A stretch of 37,374 nucleotides of DNA from Thermodesulfobacteriota bacterium (GCA_028282145.1 JANQIN010000111.1:1-37374); one strand, 5' to 3'. Positions 24,675 to 32,651 are shown, counted from the stretch's first letter. The notes: generated by a model not told the origin, from the letters alone. Made by a program: numbers and translations.

Positions 24675-25508
24675 ATGGCACTGACTCTTGGTTATATCGA
24701 TTATCTGAACTGTGTCCCTTTTTTCCACTATCTGAAGGAAAGCGGATTCAGCGGTGACATCATTCGAGGCGTCCCCAGCCATCTCAACAAGCTTCTTCGT
24801 GAAGGGACGATTGATGCCTGCCCATCCTCCTCCTTCGAATACGGACTGAACTGGGCCGACTACGTCTTGCTGCCCAATCTGTCCATCAGTTCGGTTGGTC
24901 CGGTCGGATCGGTTCTTCTTTTCTCGCCGATTCCCCCCGAAGAGCTTTCCGGCATTCCGATCGCTCTCACCGGTGAGTCCGCGACATCGGTGAACCTTCT
25001 GCGCATTCTTTTGCCGGAATTTTATGACACAGCGCCAGTGGAAGATTATCTCCCGGAGACATCGGTCGAGACGGTTATCCAGGAGGGTAAACCGGCCCTA
25101 CTGATAGGAGATCGTGCTTTGCGACAGGCCAAGCAAGCTCCGGAGGGAACCCTGTTCGATCTGGGAGAACTTTGGACCCGGCACACCGGGTTGCCTTTTG
25201 TTTTTGCCCTGTGGATGGTTCGAAAGGACAGTGTTGAGAAAAAAGCGGGGAATGTTCACCAACTCATTCATCAGCTTTACAACTCTCTGGACAAAGCCTG
25301 GAAGACGATCGACTCCATGGCACACGCCGCCAGCTCAAGGCCCTCGTTTTTGGCGGCCAGGGAGATCAAATCGTACTGGGAATTGATGTCCTTTGAACTG
25401 GGGGAAGCCCATCAGGAAGGCCTGTCCCTTTATTTCAGACTCTGCGTTAAGCACGGCCTCTTAAAACAGGAGCCGCTTCTGAATTTTATTCCGATGGCTG
25501 GTGATTGA
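24675..25508 (+). CDS. mqnA: Chorismate dehydratase (futalosine menaquinone pathway)
   Basis: The 277-residue periplasmic-binding-fold enzyme converts chorismate to 3-[(1-carboxyvinyl)oxy]benzoate, the entry step of futalosine-type menaquinone synthesis. Motifs are LGYIDYLNCVPFFHYL at the N-terminus, GVPSHLNKLLREGTIDACPSS, the SSVGPVGSVLLFS strand, ALTGESATSVNLLRILL, ALLIGDRAL and WTRHTGLPFVFALWMV. Chorismate from the nearby aro genes is its substrate. The ATG at 24675 is fixed by the family N-terminus but has no Shine-Dalgarno sequence, lying just behind the accC terminator. Confidence 0.93.
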   Translation: MALTLGYIDYLNCVPFFHYLKESGFSGDIIRGVPSHLNKLLREGTIDACPSSSFEYGLNWADYVLLPNLSISSVGPVGSVLLFSPIPPEELSGIPIALTGESATSVNLLRILLPEFYDTAPVEDYLPETSVETVIQEGKPALLIGDRALRQAKQAPEGTLFDLGELWTRHTGLPFVFALWMVRKDSVEKKAGNVHQLIHQLYNSLDKAWKTIDSMAHAASSRPSFLAAREIKSYWELMSFELGEAHQEGLSLYFRLCVKHGLLKQEPLLNFIPMAGD

Positions 25509-25536
25509 CATCCGCACGAGAAACCGGTAAAGAATA
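25505..25536 (+). promoter_or_regulatory. Promoter of the tRNA-Leu unit
   Basis: A perfect TTGACA (25505-25510) overlaps the mqnA stop codon; 17-19 bases downstream lies TAAAGAAT (25528-25535) as the -10, placing initiation just before the tRNA at 25547. Confidence 0.55.
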
Positions 25537-25546
25537 GCGACACTTC

Positions 25547-25633
25547 GCCCGGATGGCGGAACTGGCAGACGCAAGGGACTTAAAATCCCTCGGCCTTATG
25601 GCTGTGCGGGTTCGATTCCCGCTCCGGGCACCA
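25547..25633 (+). tRNA. tRNA-Leu (anticodon UAA)
   Basis: An 87-base type II tRNA. The acceptor stem GCCCGGA pairs with TCCGGGC, followed by A and an encoded CCA. The anticodon stem GGGA/TCCC holds the loop CTTAAAA, giving anticodon TAA for leucine UUA codons. A long variable arm (CTCGGCCTTATGGCTGTG region) and the T-loop GGTTCGATTCC are present. Confidence 0.97.
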
Positions 25634-25637
25634 GATG

Positions 25638-25669
25638 AAAGCTCCCAACAGAACAGGTTGGGAGCTTTT
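25638..25669 (+). terminator. Terminator of the tRNA-Leu unit
   Basis: AAAGCTCCCAAC (25638-25649) and GTTGGGAGCTTT (25657-25668) form a 12-bp perfect stem with a seven-base loop and a short T tail. Confidence 0.88.
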
Positions 25670-25673
25670 CCTG

Positions 25674-25703
25674 TTTCCACCCTTCGTGGAATTACGGTAT
25701 AAG
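25674..25703 (+). promoter_or_regulatory. Possible promoter for the PgsA-like gene
   Basis: TATAAG (25698-25703) with a weak TTTCCA (25674-25679) 18 bases upstream, about 50 bases before the start codon at 25756. Confidence 0.3.
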
Positions 25704-25755
25704 ACTAAGGTTATTTTGAATCGTTGGTTTTTCACCGCAAAGAAGGACTTCAGGT

Positions 25756-26325
25756 ATGAAAATAGATCGATTTATGGCGCTCCAGATTCTCACGGCGTCC
25801 CGGGTGTTTATCGCCGCATTGGCTGTGGCGATTCTTGTCGGATTTGGCGTCAGCCTTTCGACGGTTCTGGTAACGATTGTTCTGGCCGGGATTGTGGAGT
25901 TGACAGACCTGTTTGATGGAATCATTGCCCGTAAGTACGATCTGACAACCGATTTCGGCAAGCTTTTCGACCCGTTTACTGATTCAATTTCTCGCCTGGC
26001 CCTCTTTTTTGGGATGGGGTGGGTTGGCATTGTTCCTCTCTGGTTACCCATCGCCATGAGCTTTCGGGATATCTGTGTCGCCTATTTCCGTATCTTTTCC
26101 ATGCAACAGGGAGTTGTCATGGCCAGCCGGCTGAGTGGAAAGGCCAAAGCCTGGTTTCAGGGGGTCGGAACCTTTTTACTGCTGATTCTGGCTGGGTTGA
26201 CGGAGTGGGGCCGGGATATGACCGCCTGGGTGACGCCCGTTGCATGGATCATTCTTTTCGGGACCCTTTGGTCTCTGGTGGATTACGCCTACGGTCTTTA
26301 CCGAACCGTACAGACAAAGACGTAA
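25756..26325 (+). CDS. CDP-diacylglycerol-glycerol-3-phosphate 3-phosphatidyltransferase-like
   Basis: A 189-residue multi-pass enzyme with the CDP-alcohol signature D-x2-DG-x2-AR-x8-G-x3-D-x3-D at residues 51-76. The following SFRDICVAYFR and SGKAKAWFQ segments match the glycerol-phosphate-binding region of PgsA. It should make phosphatidylglycerol phosphate from CDP-diacylglycerol and glycerol phosphate at the inner membrane. An AAGGA site precedes the ATG. It is convergent with a YqeG/Gep4-type phosphatase that could dephosphorylate its product. Whether this is the main PgsA or a second copy cannot be told here. Confidence 0.82.
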   Translation: MKIDRFMALQILTASRVFIAALAVAILVGFGVSLSTVLVTIVLAGIVELTDLFDGIIARKYDLTTDFGKLFDPFTDSISRLALFFGMGWVGIVPLWLPIAMSFRDICVAYFRIFSMQQGVVMASRLSGKAKAWFQGVGTFLLLILAGLTEWGRDMTAWVTPVAWIILFGTLWSLVDYAYGLYRTVQTKT

Positions 26326-26341
26326 AGAGACCCTCTTCGGA

Positions 26342-26917
26342 TCAAGGAAGAAGCCGGACGTACCATTTTTCCGTCACACGGAGGAAGGAAAAAAAAGTTT
26401 CGGACCAGAGGCGCTTGGCCGGTTTTCGGTAGGGGCGGGTGATATAGGCCACCCGGATGCCTGCAGACAGACCGGCCATGACCCCCGTCAGTAACCTGTC
26501 ATCTGCAATGATCGCCTGTTCGGGCTTGACTTCGGCCTGTGCAAGGCAGATATCGATTCCGTCGGTGTACGGTTTTTTCCGGGGTGCCTTGATAAATTGA
26601 ACTTCGGGAAAGGCCTCGGCAAAATAGTGTTTTCTCTCTTCCGAAGGTTTATTACTCAGAATAAAGACCTTCCCCGCCTGAAACCGTTTTACCATCCCCT
26701 GCAGCCAGGGGACCACTTCCGGTTCCAGTTCTCCCTCACCGTGGGCGGCCAGAACTCCGTCAAAATCAAGGATCAGACAGTGAATATCCCGTTCCTCCAT
26801 CTCTGAAACGGTCAGGGTGGTGACCTGGGAGCGGTTTTCTACCGCAGAGCCGATGACCTCCCGTAAACGTTTTCGGTGTCGGAAACCAAGAAGAAAACCG
26901 TAAAGAATGTGTTTCAT
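26342..26917 (-). CDS. HAD phosphatase, YqeG/Gep4 type (possible PGP phosphatase)
   Basis: The 191-residue protein is a compact HAD-IIIA phosphatase. Motif I is LILDFDGVLAAHG (Asp51 and Asp53), motif II ILSNKP, a lysine in APRKKPY, and motif IV IIADDRLLTGVMAG; the last usually reads GDQ-x2-TD in YqeG proteins, so the second acidic position is replaced. The N-terminal KHILYGFLLGFRHRKRL and late YITRPYRKP resemble this family, whose yeast and plant members remove phosphate from phosphatidylglycerol phosphate. I start at ATG 26917 (AAGG seven bases upstream); ATG 26947 would overlap the upstream dehydrogenase stop. Operonic with the G1P dehydrogenase. Confidence 0.72.
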   Translation of the reverse strand: MKHILYGFLLGFRHRKRLREVIGSAVENRSQVTTLTVSEMEERDIHCLILDFDGVLAAHGEGELEPEVVPWLQGMVKRFQAGKVFILSNKPSEERKHYFAEAFPEVQFIKAPRKKPYTDGIDICLAQAEVKPEQAIIADDRLLTGVMAGLSAGIRVAYITRPYRKPAKRLWSETFFSFLRVTEKWYVRLLP

Positions 26918-26939
26918 GGAAAACCTTGTGGGCCGGTGT

Positions 26940-28190
26940 TTACTCATCCAAGACCGAAAGGGCACTTTCGATCATTCGTTCAGCACCCAGAGCCTCTAGG
27001 ATGGTATAGCGATCCGTTTTGACCGAAGACGCTTCCCGGATGGCTTGGATCAACTCCTGTCGGGAGATGTCGAGATCCGCCAGATCCTGCCAGTTGACAG
27101 GAAGACCGATCTTGGCATAGACCTCTTTGAGTTCTTTCACATAGCTCCCATGGGCCTGGCTGGAGATCAGGGCTCCGACAGCCACGAGTTCTCCATGGGT
27201 TGCCGTGGTATCAAATCCCTGCAGGCGGTTGTAGGCGTGGTAGAACTTGTGATCGAACCCACTGGCAGGACGGCTGGAACCGCAACGGTTCATCGCCGCT
27301 GCACTGGCAATAAGAGCACAACCAAGATCCTCAATAAACGACGTGTCCGTGAGAGGGCTTTCTTCTTCAAGGCACCGTTTAAGGGTCGCGTAAGCGGCCG
27401 ATTTGGACTGGTATCCGGAGGTGCTCTCGTAGAGTTCCTTACCCTCTCGTGCCGCCAGGCGCCAGTCTTCAATTGCGGTGAGATTGGACAGAAGGTCCCC
27501 GATCCCGGATCGCATTCGTCGCTCATACCCCGAGTCTTTGGATTGAATCAGGCTGATGTCAACCACAACGGCCATCGGTGTGTTCGCAGTCAGAGTTGCA
27601 ACCCCGTCCTTGCCAAGGTTCAACACCGAAAACGGGGACGCAAATCCGTCATTGGCCAGTGAGGTTGGAACGGATACAAAGGGTAGGTTCAGTTTGAAAG
27701 CCGCATACTTTGCAACATCAATGACCGTTCCGCCGCCGATACCAAACACGATATCGTGGGTTTTTCGCCCGCATTGAATCATGCCGTAGCGAGCGTCCAG
27801 GGCCGAGAGAACGACCTTGGGGGGAACTTCGATTTTCCGCAGCCTGGTCACTGCGTTAGCCACGAGGTCCTGTACCTCCTCAAACCGGTTGCTGTCCACA
27901 ACGCGGGTCGTGACCGACATCCCCTGCGCTTCGAGGTCCAGCGCGATCTTCTCGCCGGCGATCTTCCGGGTATAGGGGCCGACGACCACCAGGGGGGATT
28001 GGAAACGAAGCCGGGGAAAGTCGGGCTTAAGTCGGCAACTGATAAAGGCCGGTATATCCGGAATATGGGAAGCGACCTCCTCGAACAGGGGGATGGTGAA
28101 CTGTTTGGGGGCTCTCGGCTTAAGATAGCCTTTGTAGGCGCCGCCAAGGCGGTTGATGACCTGGTCGATGGCTTTGTGAGTCAATTTCAT
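26940..28190 (-). CDS. egsA: sn-glycerol-1-phosphate dehydrogenase (archaeal EgsA/AraM type)
   Basis: The 416-residue protein reduces dihydroxyacetone phosphate to sn-glycerol 1-phosphate, the enantiomer used for archaeal lipids. The NAD(P) site is GIGGGTVIDVAKYAAF followed by PFVSVPTSLANDGFASP. The zinc ligands lie in RSGIGDLLSNLTAIEDW (Asp), SSRPASGFDHKFYHA (His) and TTATHGELVAVG (His). GSSRPASG distinguishes it from 3-dehydroquinate synthase and glycerol dehydrogenase. The ATG at 28190 has AGG seven bases upstream; a frame extension upstream has no family similarity. Scattered bacteria have such enzymes, for example Bacillus AraM. No GGGP synthase partner is in the window; the neighbours are phosphatidylglycerol and cardiolipin genes. 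Confidence 0.85.
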   Translation of the reverse strand: MKLTHKAIDQVINRLGGAYKGYLKPRAPKQFTIPLFEEVASHIPDIPAFISCRLKPDFPRLRFQSPLVVVGPYTRKIAGEKIALDLEAQGMSVTTRVVDSNRFEEVQDLVANAVTRLRKIEVPPKVVLSALDARYGMIQCGRKTHDIVFGIGGGTVIDVAKYAAFKLNLPFVSVPTSLANDGFASPFSVLNLGKDGVATLTANTPMAVVVDISLIQSKDSGYERRMRSGIGDLLSNLTAIEDWRLAAREGKELYESTSGYQSKSAAYATLKRCLEEESPLTDTSFIEDLGCALIASAAAMNRCGSSRPASGFDHKFYHAYNRLQGFDTTATHGELVAVGALISSQAHGSYVKELKEVYAKIGLPVNWQDLADLDISRQELIQAIREASSVKTDRYTILEALGAERMIESALSVLDE

Positions 28191-28228
28191 GTTTGGCCTG
28201 TTTACGACAGTACAGAGAAAGAGAGGGA

Positions 28229-28258
28229 AGTATAACAAAAGCCGTTCGGGAACGGCAA
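28229..28258 (-). promoter_or_regulatory. Candidate promoter and operator for the G1P dehydrogenase operon
   Basis: On the minus strand TTGCCG (28258-28253) and TATACT (28234-28229) are spaced by 18 bases. The spacer and -35 contain the palindrome GCCGTTCGGGAACGGC (28241-28256, 7-bp arms), a possible regulator site. Confidence 0.4.
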
Positions 28259-28408
28259 TCTTGACTCGAAAGACCGGTTTCGGGTCGTGGTGTGCCGATA
28301 CCCTGGCAAAGCAAACGTGCCGCAAAAGAAACAGTTTTGTAAGTCAATGATTTTTTTATATATTTAAAAGGAGGTGTTCGCCGTATCAACGACTGAATCG
28401 GAGTGAGG

Positions 28409-29833
28409 ATGGACCTTTTCTTCTACCTGCTTTCGCTGAGTATCAGCGTTGTCGCATCGATTCATGTCATTCTGCGAAAGAAAGATCCACGTTCTGCACT
28501 GGGTTGGTTGGCGGCTTGTTTATTTGTTCCGTTTCTTGGAGCGGCCTTCTACGCGCTGTTCGGGACCAGCCGGGTGCGTAGGCGTGCTCGCCGAAAAGTC
28601 CAAAAAGGTAATTGGCGACGCAGACCTTTGTCGGGCGAAGGCCGTCGACATACAGCCGAGCTTGCCGAACCGGAACTTTCCGGGAATATCGAATCTCTCC
28701 TCAAGGCGACCCGGAAGATAACCGGGCAACCTCTTCTGGCCGGGAACGCCGTCACGCCTCTGCATAACGGTGAGGGGGCCTATCCTCGCATGCTGGAACG
28801 AATCCGGCAGGCTCGGAACTGTATTTACCTGTCGACCTTTATCTTCGAATCCAATCGGACCGGACGCGAATTTAAAGAGGCCCTTGCCGCAGCGGCCGAA
28901 AGGGGGGTAGAGGTCTGTGTTCTCATTGATTCCATCGGGGAATTATACAGTTTCCCTCTGGCCAGTTCCCTTTTTAAAGGTACCCGGGTTAAATTCAGTC
29001 CCTTTCGACCTCAGAGTCCCTTCGGTCGCCTCATCTATATCAATTTCAGAATCCATCGAAAGATCATGGTGGTGGATGGTGAAGTCGGTTTTACCGGGGG
29101 AATGAATATTGGAGACAGGCATCTGATCGAGGATGTTCCAAACTCCAGGGCCAGTGCCGATATCCATTTTGAATTTACCGGCCCCATTGTTCAGCAGATG
29201 GCGGAACTGTTTACGGAAGATTGGCTGTTTGCCACCGGTGAACAGCTCACCATTGAGCCCCAGGTCCGGTCGGTACAGACTTCAGAGAGTTTCTGCCGTG
29301 GAATCACCTCAGGGCCCAATGAGGAAAACGAAACCATGTTGTTTGTTTTCCTCTCCGCCATCTGGAAGGCCCGACGCTCGATCAAGATCATGACCCCTTA
29401 TTTTGTTCCGGAGCGGCAACTGATTTTTGCTCTGAAAATTGCAGCGATTCGAGGGATTCAAATCGATGTCCTCCTTCCGGAGAAGAATAACCTCTGGTAT
29501 GTGGAAAGGGCTTCACGGTCCAATTTCGAGGAACTTCTGGAATGCGGTGTGCGGCTTTACAAAGTCCCGCCTCCGTTCTTTCACACCAAGTTTTTTTTGA
29601 TCGATGACGAATACCTCAACGTTGGCTCCTCCAATATTGATTCCCGGAGTTTCCGGATCAATTTCGAGTACAACGTTGAGATCATCGATACTAATCTGTC
29701 ATCGTATTTTTCTCGCTATTTTGCCACCCAGAAAGAGGCCGCGGTACCGGTAACACGGGACCAGATCAAAGACCTGCCGCTGGTGACTAAAATCGTGGAT
29801 TCAACCTTCCGGCTCTTTACCCCCTATCTGTAG
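28409..29833 (+). CDS. Cardiolipin synthase (phospholipase D superfamily)
   Basis: The 474-residue protein has two N-terminal membrane helices with the linker RKKDPRSALGWL typical of bacterial Cls, and two HKD motifs: HRKIMVVDGEVGFTGGMNI (His216) and HTKFFLIDDEYLNVGSSNID (His392). It condenses two phosphatidylglycerol molecules into cardiolipin at the inner membrane. The ATG at 28409 has GGAG five bases upstream; the AAGGAGG at 28368 is not followed by a usable start. It diverges from the G1P dehydrogenase gene, and its end overlaps the convergent HD-GYP gene by 17 bases. Confidence 0.9.
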   Translation: MDLFFYLLSLSISVVASIHVILRKKDPRSALGWLAACLFVPFLGAAFYALFGTSRVRRRARRKVQKGNWRRRPLSGEGRRHTAELAEPELSGNIESLLKATRKITGQPLLAGNAVTPLHNGEGAYPRMLERIRQARNCIYLSTFIFESNRTGREFKEALAAAAERGVEVCVLIDSIGELYSFPLASSLFKGTRVKFSPFRPQSPFGRLIYINFRIHRKIMVVDGEVGFTGGMNIGDRHLIEDVPNSRASADIHFEFTGPIVQQMAELFTEDWLFATGEQLTIEPQVRSVQTSESFCRGITSGPNEENETMLFVFLSAIWKARRSIKIMTPYFVPERQLIFALKIAAIRGIQIDVLLPEKNNLWYVERASRSNFEELLECGVRLYKVPPPFFHTKFFLIDDEYLNVGSSNIDSRSFRINFEYNVEIIDTNLSSYFSRYFATQKEAAVPVTRDQIKDLPLVTKIVDSTFRLFTPYL

Positions 29834-31925
29834 AAATAGTGGCTCCGAGAACCTTTTCTCCTTCGTGAGACTGAACGATTGACTCCAGGGCCGCAAGGAC
29901 CTCCTGGTCGTATTTATCGTGCTGTTGCTGAAGGATGGTGAGTGCTTCGTGGAGAGGACGTGCGGGGCGATAGGCACGGGGTTTGACCATGGCACAAAAG
30001 GCGTTGGCGACGGCCAATATCCGCGCTGAGCGATGAATCTGTTGACCCGAAAGGCCGTTGGGATAACCGGACCCATCCAGCAGCTCATTCATCTGGTGCA
30101 CGGCGGGATAAACCGGCAGGTCGAAGTTGATCTCCTTCAGAATATCTCCCGCGTAGGTGGCATGTTTTTCCAGCTCCCGCCTTTCTTCTCCGGTCAGGGT
30201 TTCAGGTTTGGTCAGCAGATCCCGCGGAACAAACAGTTTGCCGATCTGGGAAAGATAAGCCGCTGTTTCGACGGTGGCCGTTTCCCTTTCCCCTTCTCCA
30301 AGGTGGTGTGCCAGCAAAGAAGAGAGTTCGCTCATAAGGCGTGAGTGTCCGCCCAGGTAGGGGTCGGTCCGCTCAATAGTGGTGGCCAGTGCGTTGATGG
30401 TCTGACGAACGGCCTGCTCACTTTTCTCCCGCGCCTGAACAATGTCCGTAATATCCCGAAATACGGCGACGCTCCCTTCGATCTGGTTTTCCGAAGTTTT
30501 GTAAGGCGCTTTGGAGATCTGAAGGTGGTGAAGTTTAGACTGCAGATAGATCTGTTCGTTAACGGTTGTCGGGGTCCCGTCTTGGAATACCTTCTGATCG
30601 GAGGTCTCCAGCCTTTTAGCGGTGTCAAATCCGAAGAGAGAAATATCGTCCATGCCGATGATTTCCTCCTCTTGACGCCCCAATGCCTGGGCAAAGGCAG
30701 GATTGACGTACTGATAGATCCCGCCTTTGTCCTTCAGGGCGATTCCGTCGTGAAGATTCGTATTCACGTTCTCGATCAGTTGACGTTGTTCTTCAATCTG
30801 GTTGCCGAGGAGACGAAACTGCGCGGCCAGCTTCTGATTGGCCGAACCGACAAACCTCCACCAGAGCGCACCGAGCCCGAGCAGAAACAGAACGCTGATC
30901 AAGGCGACCAGACTTATAGAAATTTGCTGATAGCGTGTCAGGGGAATACGGGCGGTGTGAAAATCGACCTCCTGAACAACCCAGAGGTCCGTTCCCGGAA
31001 CCCGCTTCCCCTGAGAATAGACCCGTTGTTCTCCGTCAAGGCCGGTCCGCTCAGAAAAAGGAAGGCCTTTCTGTGACTTGATCGTGATGGGGAGAGGACG
31101 AATCGGGTTAGGCAGCCAGGGAATGATTTCCTCAAAACCCTGCGAGGTTTTTTGGATCAGTCGGGTACGATGCCCGGCCGCCAGCAGAGGAGATTTGGCC
31201 GCCAGCTCGCTGACCTTTTCCGAAACCGGTCGAGAGAGAATCAGAACAGCAACGGGTGGCTCACCGGTCTGCTCGGACATGGGAGGGGAAATCGGCAAGT
31301 ATATATCCAGCAGAAGCCCGTTAGGGGAGCCGGTCATCGGCGCGTAGAGCGGGGTGTTTTTCTGCAGTGTCTGCATGGCGTATGCTAATCGCTGACCGCT
31401 GAGCGATGTGGTGCTGGCATCGGTGGCGATATAGCTCTGCCCCGAGCTGTTGACGACACGCCCGGAGGTAAAGCCGGCATACCGGGTAAATTCGACCAGG
31501 AGCTGGTTCATCATCGGAAGCTGCGCCGCCACCGCATCCTGTTCCAGGTTGTTCATGTCGTCCGAATCAGGCAGGGGCGCCCCCAGAAGCCTGGAAAGGT
31601 CGTCACCCAATAAAGCGACCTCACTGGTGTAGAGACGGAAAAGGTCCGATCGAATGACGCGGTTACCATGTTCCTGAAGATTGTCGAACCAGGCTTTTAC
31701 CAGGTCTACCCGACTGCTGGTGAGCAATTCCAGCCGTTCCTTCTGAACCTGGACCAGTTCTTCCTCTTTTGCGCCAACAGACCAGTACACGAGATATCCC
31801 GCGAGGAAGGTCACGACCAAAATCACGGCGAATCCCCACCAGAGCCCCCGGCGGACCTGGTTCAGGTGCGAGTACGCCTCCTGTTCTGAACGGACGAAAG
31901 TCGAAGGAGTCAGTTTCCCCTGCAT
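29817..31925 (-). CDS. Membrane PAS/degenerate HD-GYP protein, candidate LapD-like receptor
   Basis: A 702-residue protein with membrane helices at about 28-48 and 335-356 enclosing a 285-residue periplasmic region of Cache-like look, a PAS domain (383-492, ending VAVFRDITDI) and a C-terminal HD-GYP domain (505-690). In the HD-GYP part the first His (527) and the His of EKH (588) remain, but the HD dyad is Ser559-Gln560, the paired histidines before the GYP loop are Met612-Asn613, and the late Asp is Asn641. The DGSGYPNGLSG loop is intact. It is therefore predicted not to hydrolyse c-di-GMP but may bind it. It lies 12 bases after lapG with an AAGGGG ribosome site, so it is in the lap operon. 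Confidence 0.8.
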   Translation of the reverse strand: MQGKLTPSTFVRSEQEAYSHLNQVRRGLWWGFAVILVVTFLAGYLVYWSVGAKEEELVQVQKERLELLTSSRVDLVKAWFDNLQEHGNRVIRSDLFRLYTSEVALLGDDLSRLLGAPLPDSDDMNNLEQDAVAAQLPMMNQLLVEFTRYAGFTSGRVVNSSGQSYIATDASTTSLSGQRLAYAMQTLQKNTPLYAPMTGSPNGLLLDIYLPISPPMSEQTGEPPVAVLILSRPVSEKVSELAAKSPLLAAGHRTRLIQKTSQGFEEIIPWLPNPIRPLPITIKSQKGLPFSERTGLDGEQRVYSQGKRVPGTDLWVVQEVDFHTARIPLTRYQQISISLVALISVLFLLGLGALWWRFVGSANQKLAAQFRLLGNQIEEQRQLIENVNTNLHDGIALKDKGGIYQYVNPAFAQALGRQEEEIIGMDDISLFGFDTAKRLETSDQKVFQDGTPTTVNEQIYLQSKLHHLQISKAPYKTSENQIEGSVAVFRDITDIVQAREKSEQAVRQTINALATTIERTDPYLGGHSRLMSELSSLLAHHLGEGERETATVETAAYLSQIGKLFVPRDLLTKPETLTGEERRELEKHATYAGDILKEINFDLPVYPAVHQMNELLDGSGYPNGLSGQQIHRSARILAVANAFCAMVKPRAYRPARPLHEALTILQQQHDKYDQEVLAALESIVQSHEGEKVLGATISTDRG

Positions 31926-31937
31926 AAGTTAAGCCCC

Positions 31938-32651
31938 TTAATTTTGAACGGCCTTGGAAGGCCTTTTTTTAATGCGGGCATGAGCCCAGCGAAACTGTTC
32001 GTTGACAGAATATTGCGGCCAGTAATGTACATAGCGCGTGTGCTGAAAGACCGCATCCGAAAGATTATCCAGGATGAAAATACCTTCTTTTGTATAGACC
32101 GCGACCACCGCATGGCCAATGTTCCGGATGGTATCCAGAACCACCACAATCCGAAGCTGATCAGGGCGATACCCCAGCTCGCGAAGCGCAAAATATTTGG
32201 TGATGCAGTAATCCTCACAGTCCCCCGAGTTTTTTAAAAATTCATCGGGGGTCGCCCAATAGTCGGAGACGCCGTACACCTCCTGATCGAGACGGTAAGG
32301 CCAGCGGTTGAAGAAACGATTGAGAGCGACCAGTTGGGCCCTCTGGTCGAGAGTCTTGAGGTGGCGTATCAGTTTCTGCCACCGCAAGGCTGCGGTCGAG
32401 CAATCCGGCTCTGTGCAGCGCGATAGCCGTTGGGCCTGTTCTCTGGCCTGCTGGATGATATGTGTCCAGCTGGAAAGGGCTTTCAGACTGCCTTTGAACT
32501 CAACGGTATTAAAGAGCCCCTTTGCATGCCGAACTCCCCTGGCGGAGGTCTCTGCTCCTTGTGCTGAAGAGACCCAGGCAGTCCAAATCATCAGGACAAG
32601 GAGAAGCCAAAAGCTTCGATAATCGTACAGAATGGCAACCTTGCGTGGCAT
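31938..32651 (-). CDS. lapG: LapG-type periplasmic cysteine protease
   Basis: The 237-residue secreted protease of the bacterial transglutaminase-like (DUF920) family releases LapA-type adhesins by cutting a di-alanine site. It has a signal peptide ending near AQGAE, a conserved VYGVSDYWATPDEFL, and the catalytic triad Cys145 (in GDCEDY), His180 (in GHAVV) and Asp195 (in LDNL). Asp144 and Glu146 flanking the cysteine match the calcium-binding pair of characterised LapG. Its ATG overlaps the lapC TGA by one base. The start of a LapA-like adhesin with a PAAG site is 4 kb away. Confidence 0.92.
   Translation of the reverse strand: MPRKVAILYDYRSFWLLLVLMIWTAWVSSAQGAETSARGVRHAKGLFNTVEFKGSLKALSSWTHIIQQAREQAQRLSRCTEPDCSTAALRWQKLIRHLKTLDQRAQLVALNRFFNRWPYRLDQEVYGVSDYWATPDEFLKNSGDCEDYCITKYFALRELGYRPDQLRIVVVLDTIRNIGHAVVAVYTKEGIFILDNLSDAVFQHTRYVHYWPQYSVNEQFRWAHARIKKRPSKAVQN

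Noticed and set aside
25547-25633. tRNA as attachment site of a mobile element
   Set aside because: No integrase, no direct repeat of the tRNA 3' end and no composition change nearby.
26940-28190. 3-dehydroquinate synthase or glycerol dehydrogenase
   Set aside because: The GSSRPASG-x-(D/E)H and SNLTA-x-(E/D)DW motifs and the neighbours fit G1P dehydrogenase, and a clear aroB is present at 19436.
28270-28340. Riboswitch (GEMM c-di-GMP type) in the cls/G1P dehydrogenase intergenic region
   Set aside because: There are GGCA/TGCC words, but the conserved CGCAAAGCC and tetraloop-receptor segments of the GEMM motif are missing on both strands.
29817-31925. Active c-di-GMP phosphodiesterase of HD-GYP type
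   Set aside because: The HD dyad, the HH pair and the late Asp are all replaced, so hydrolysis is not expected.
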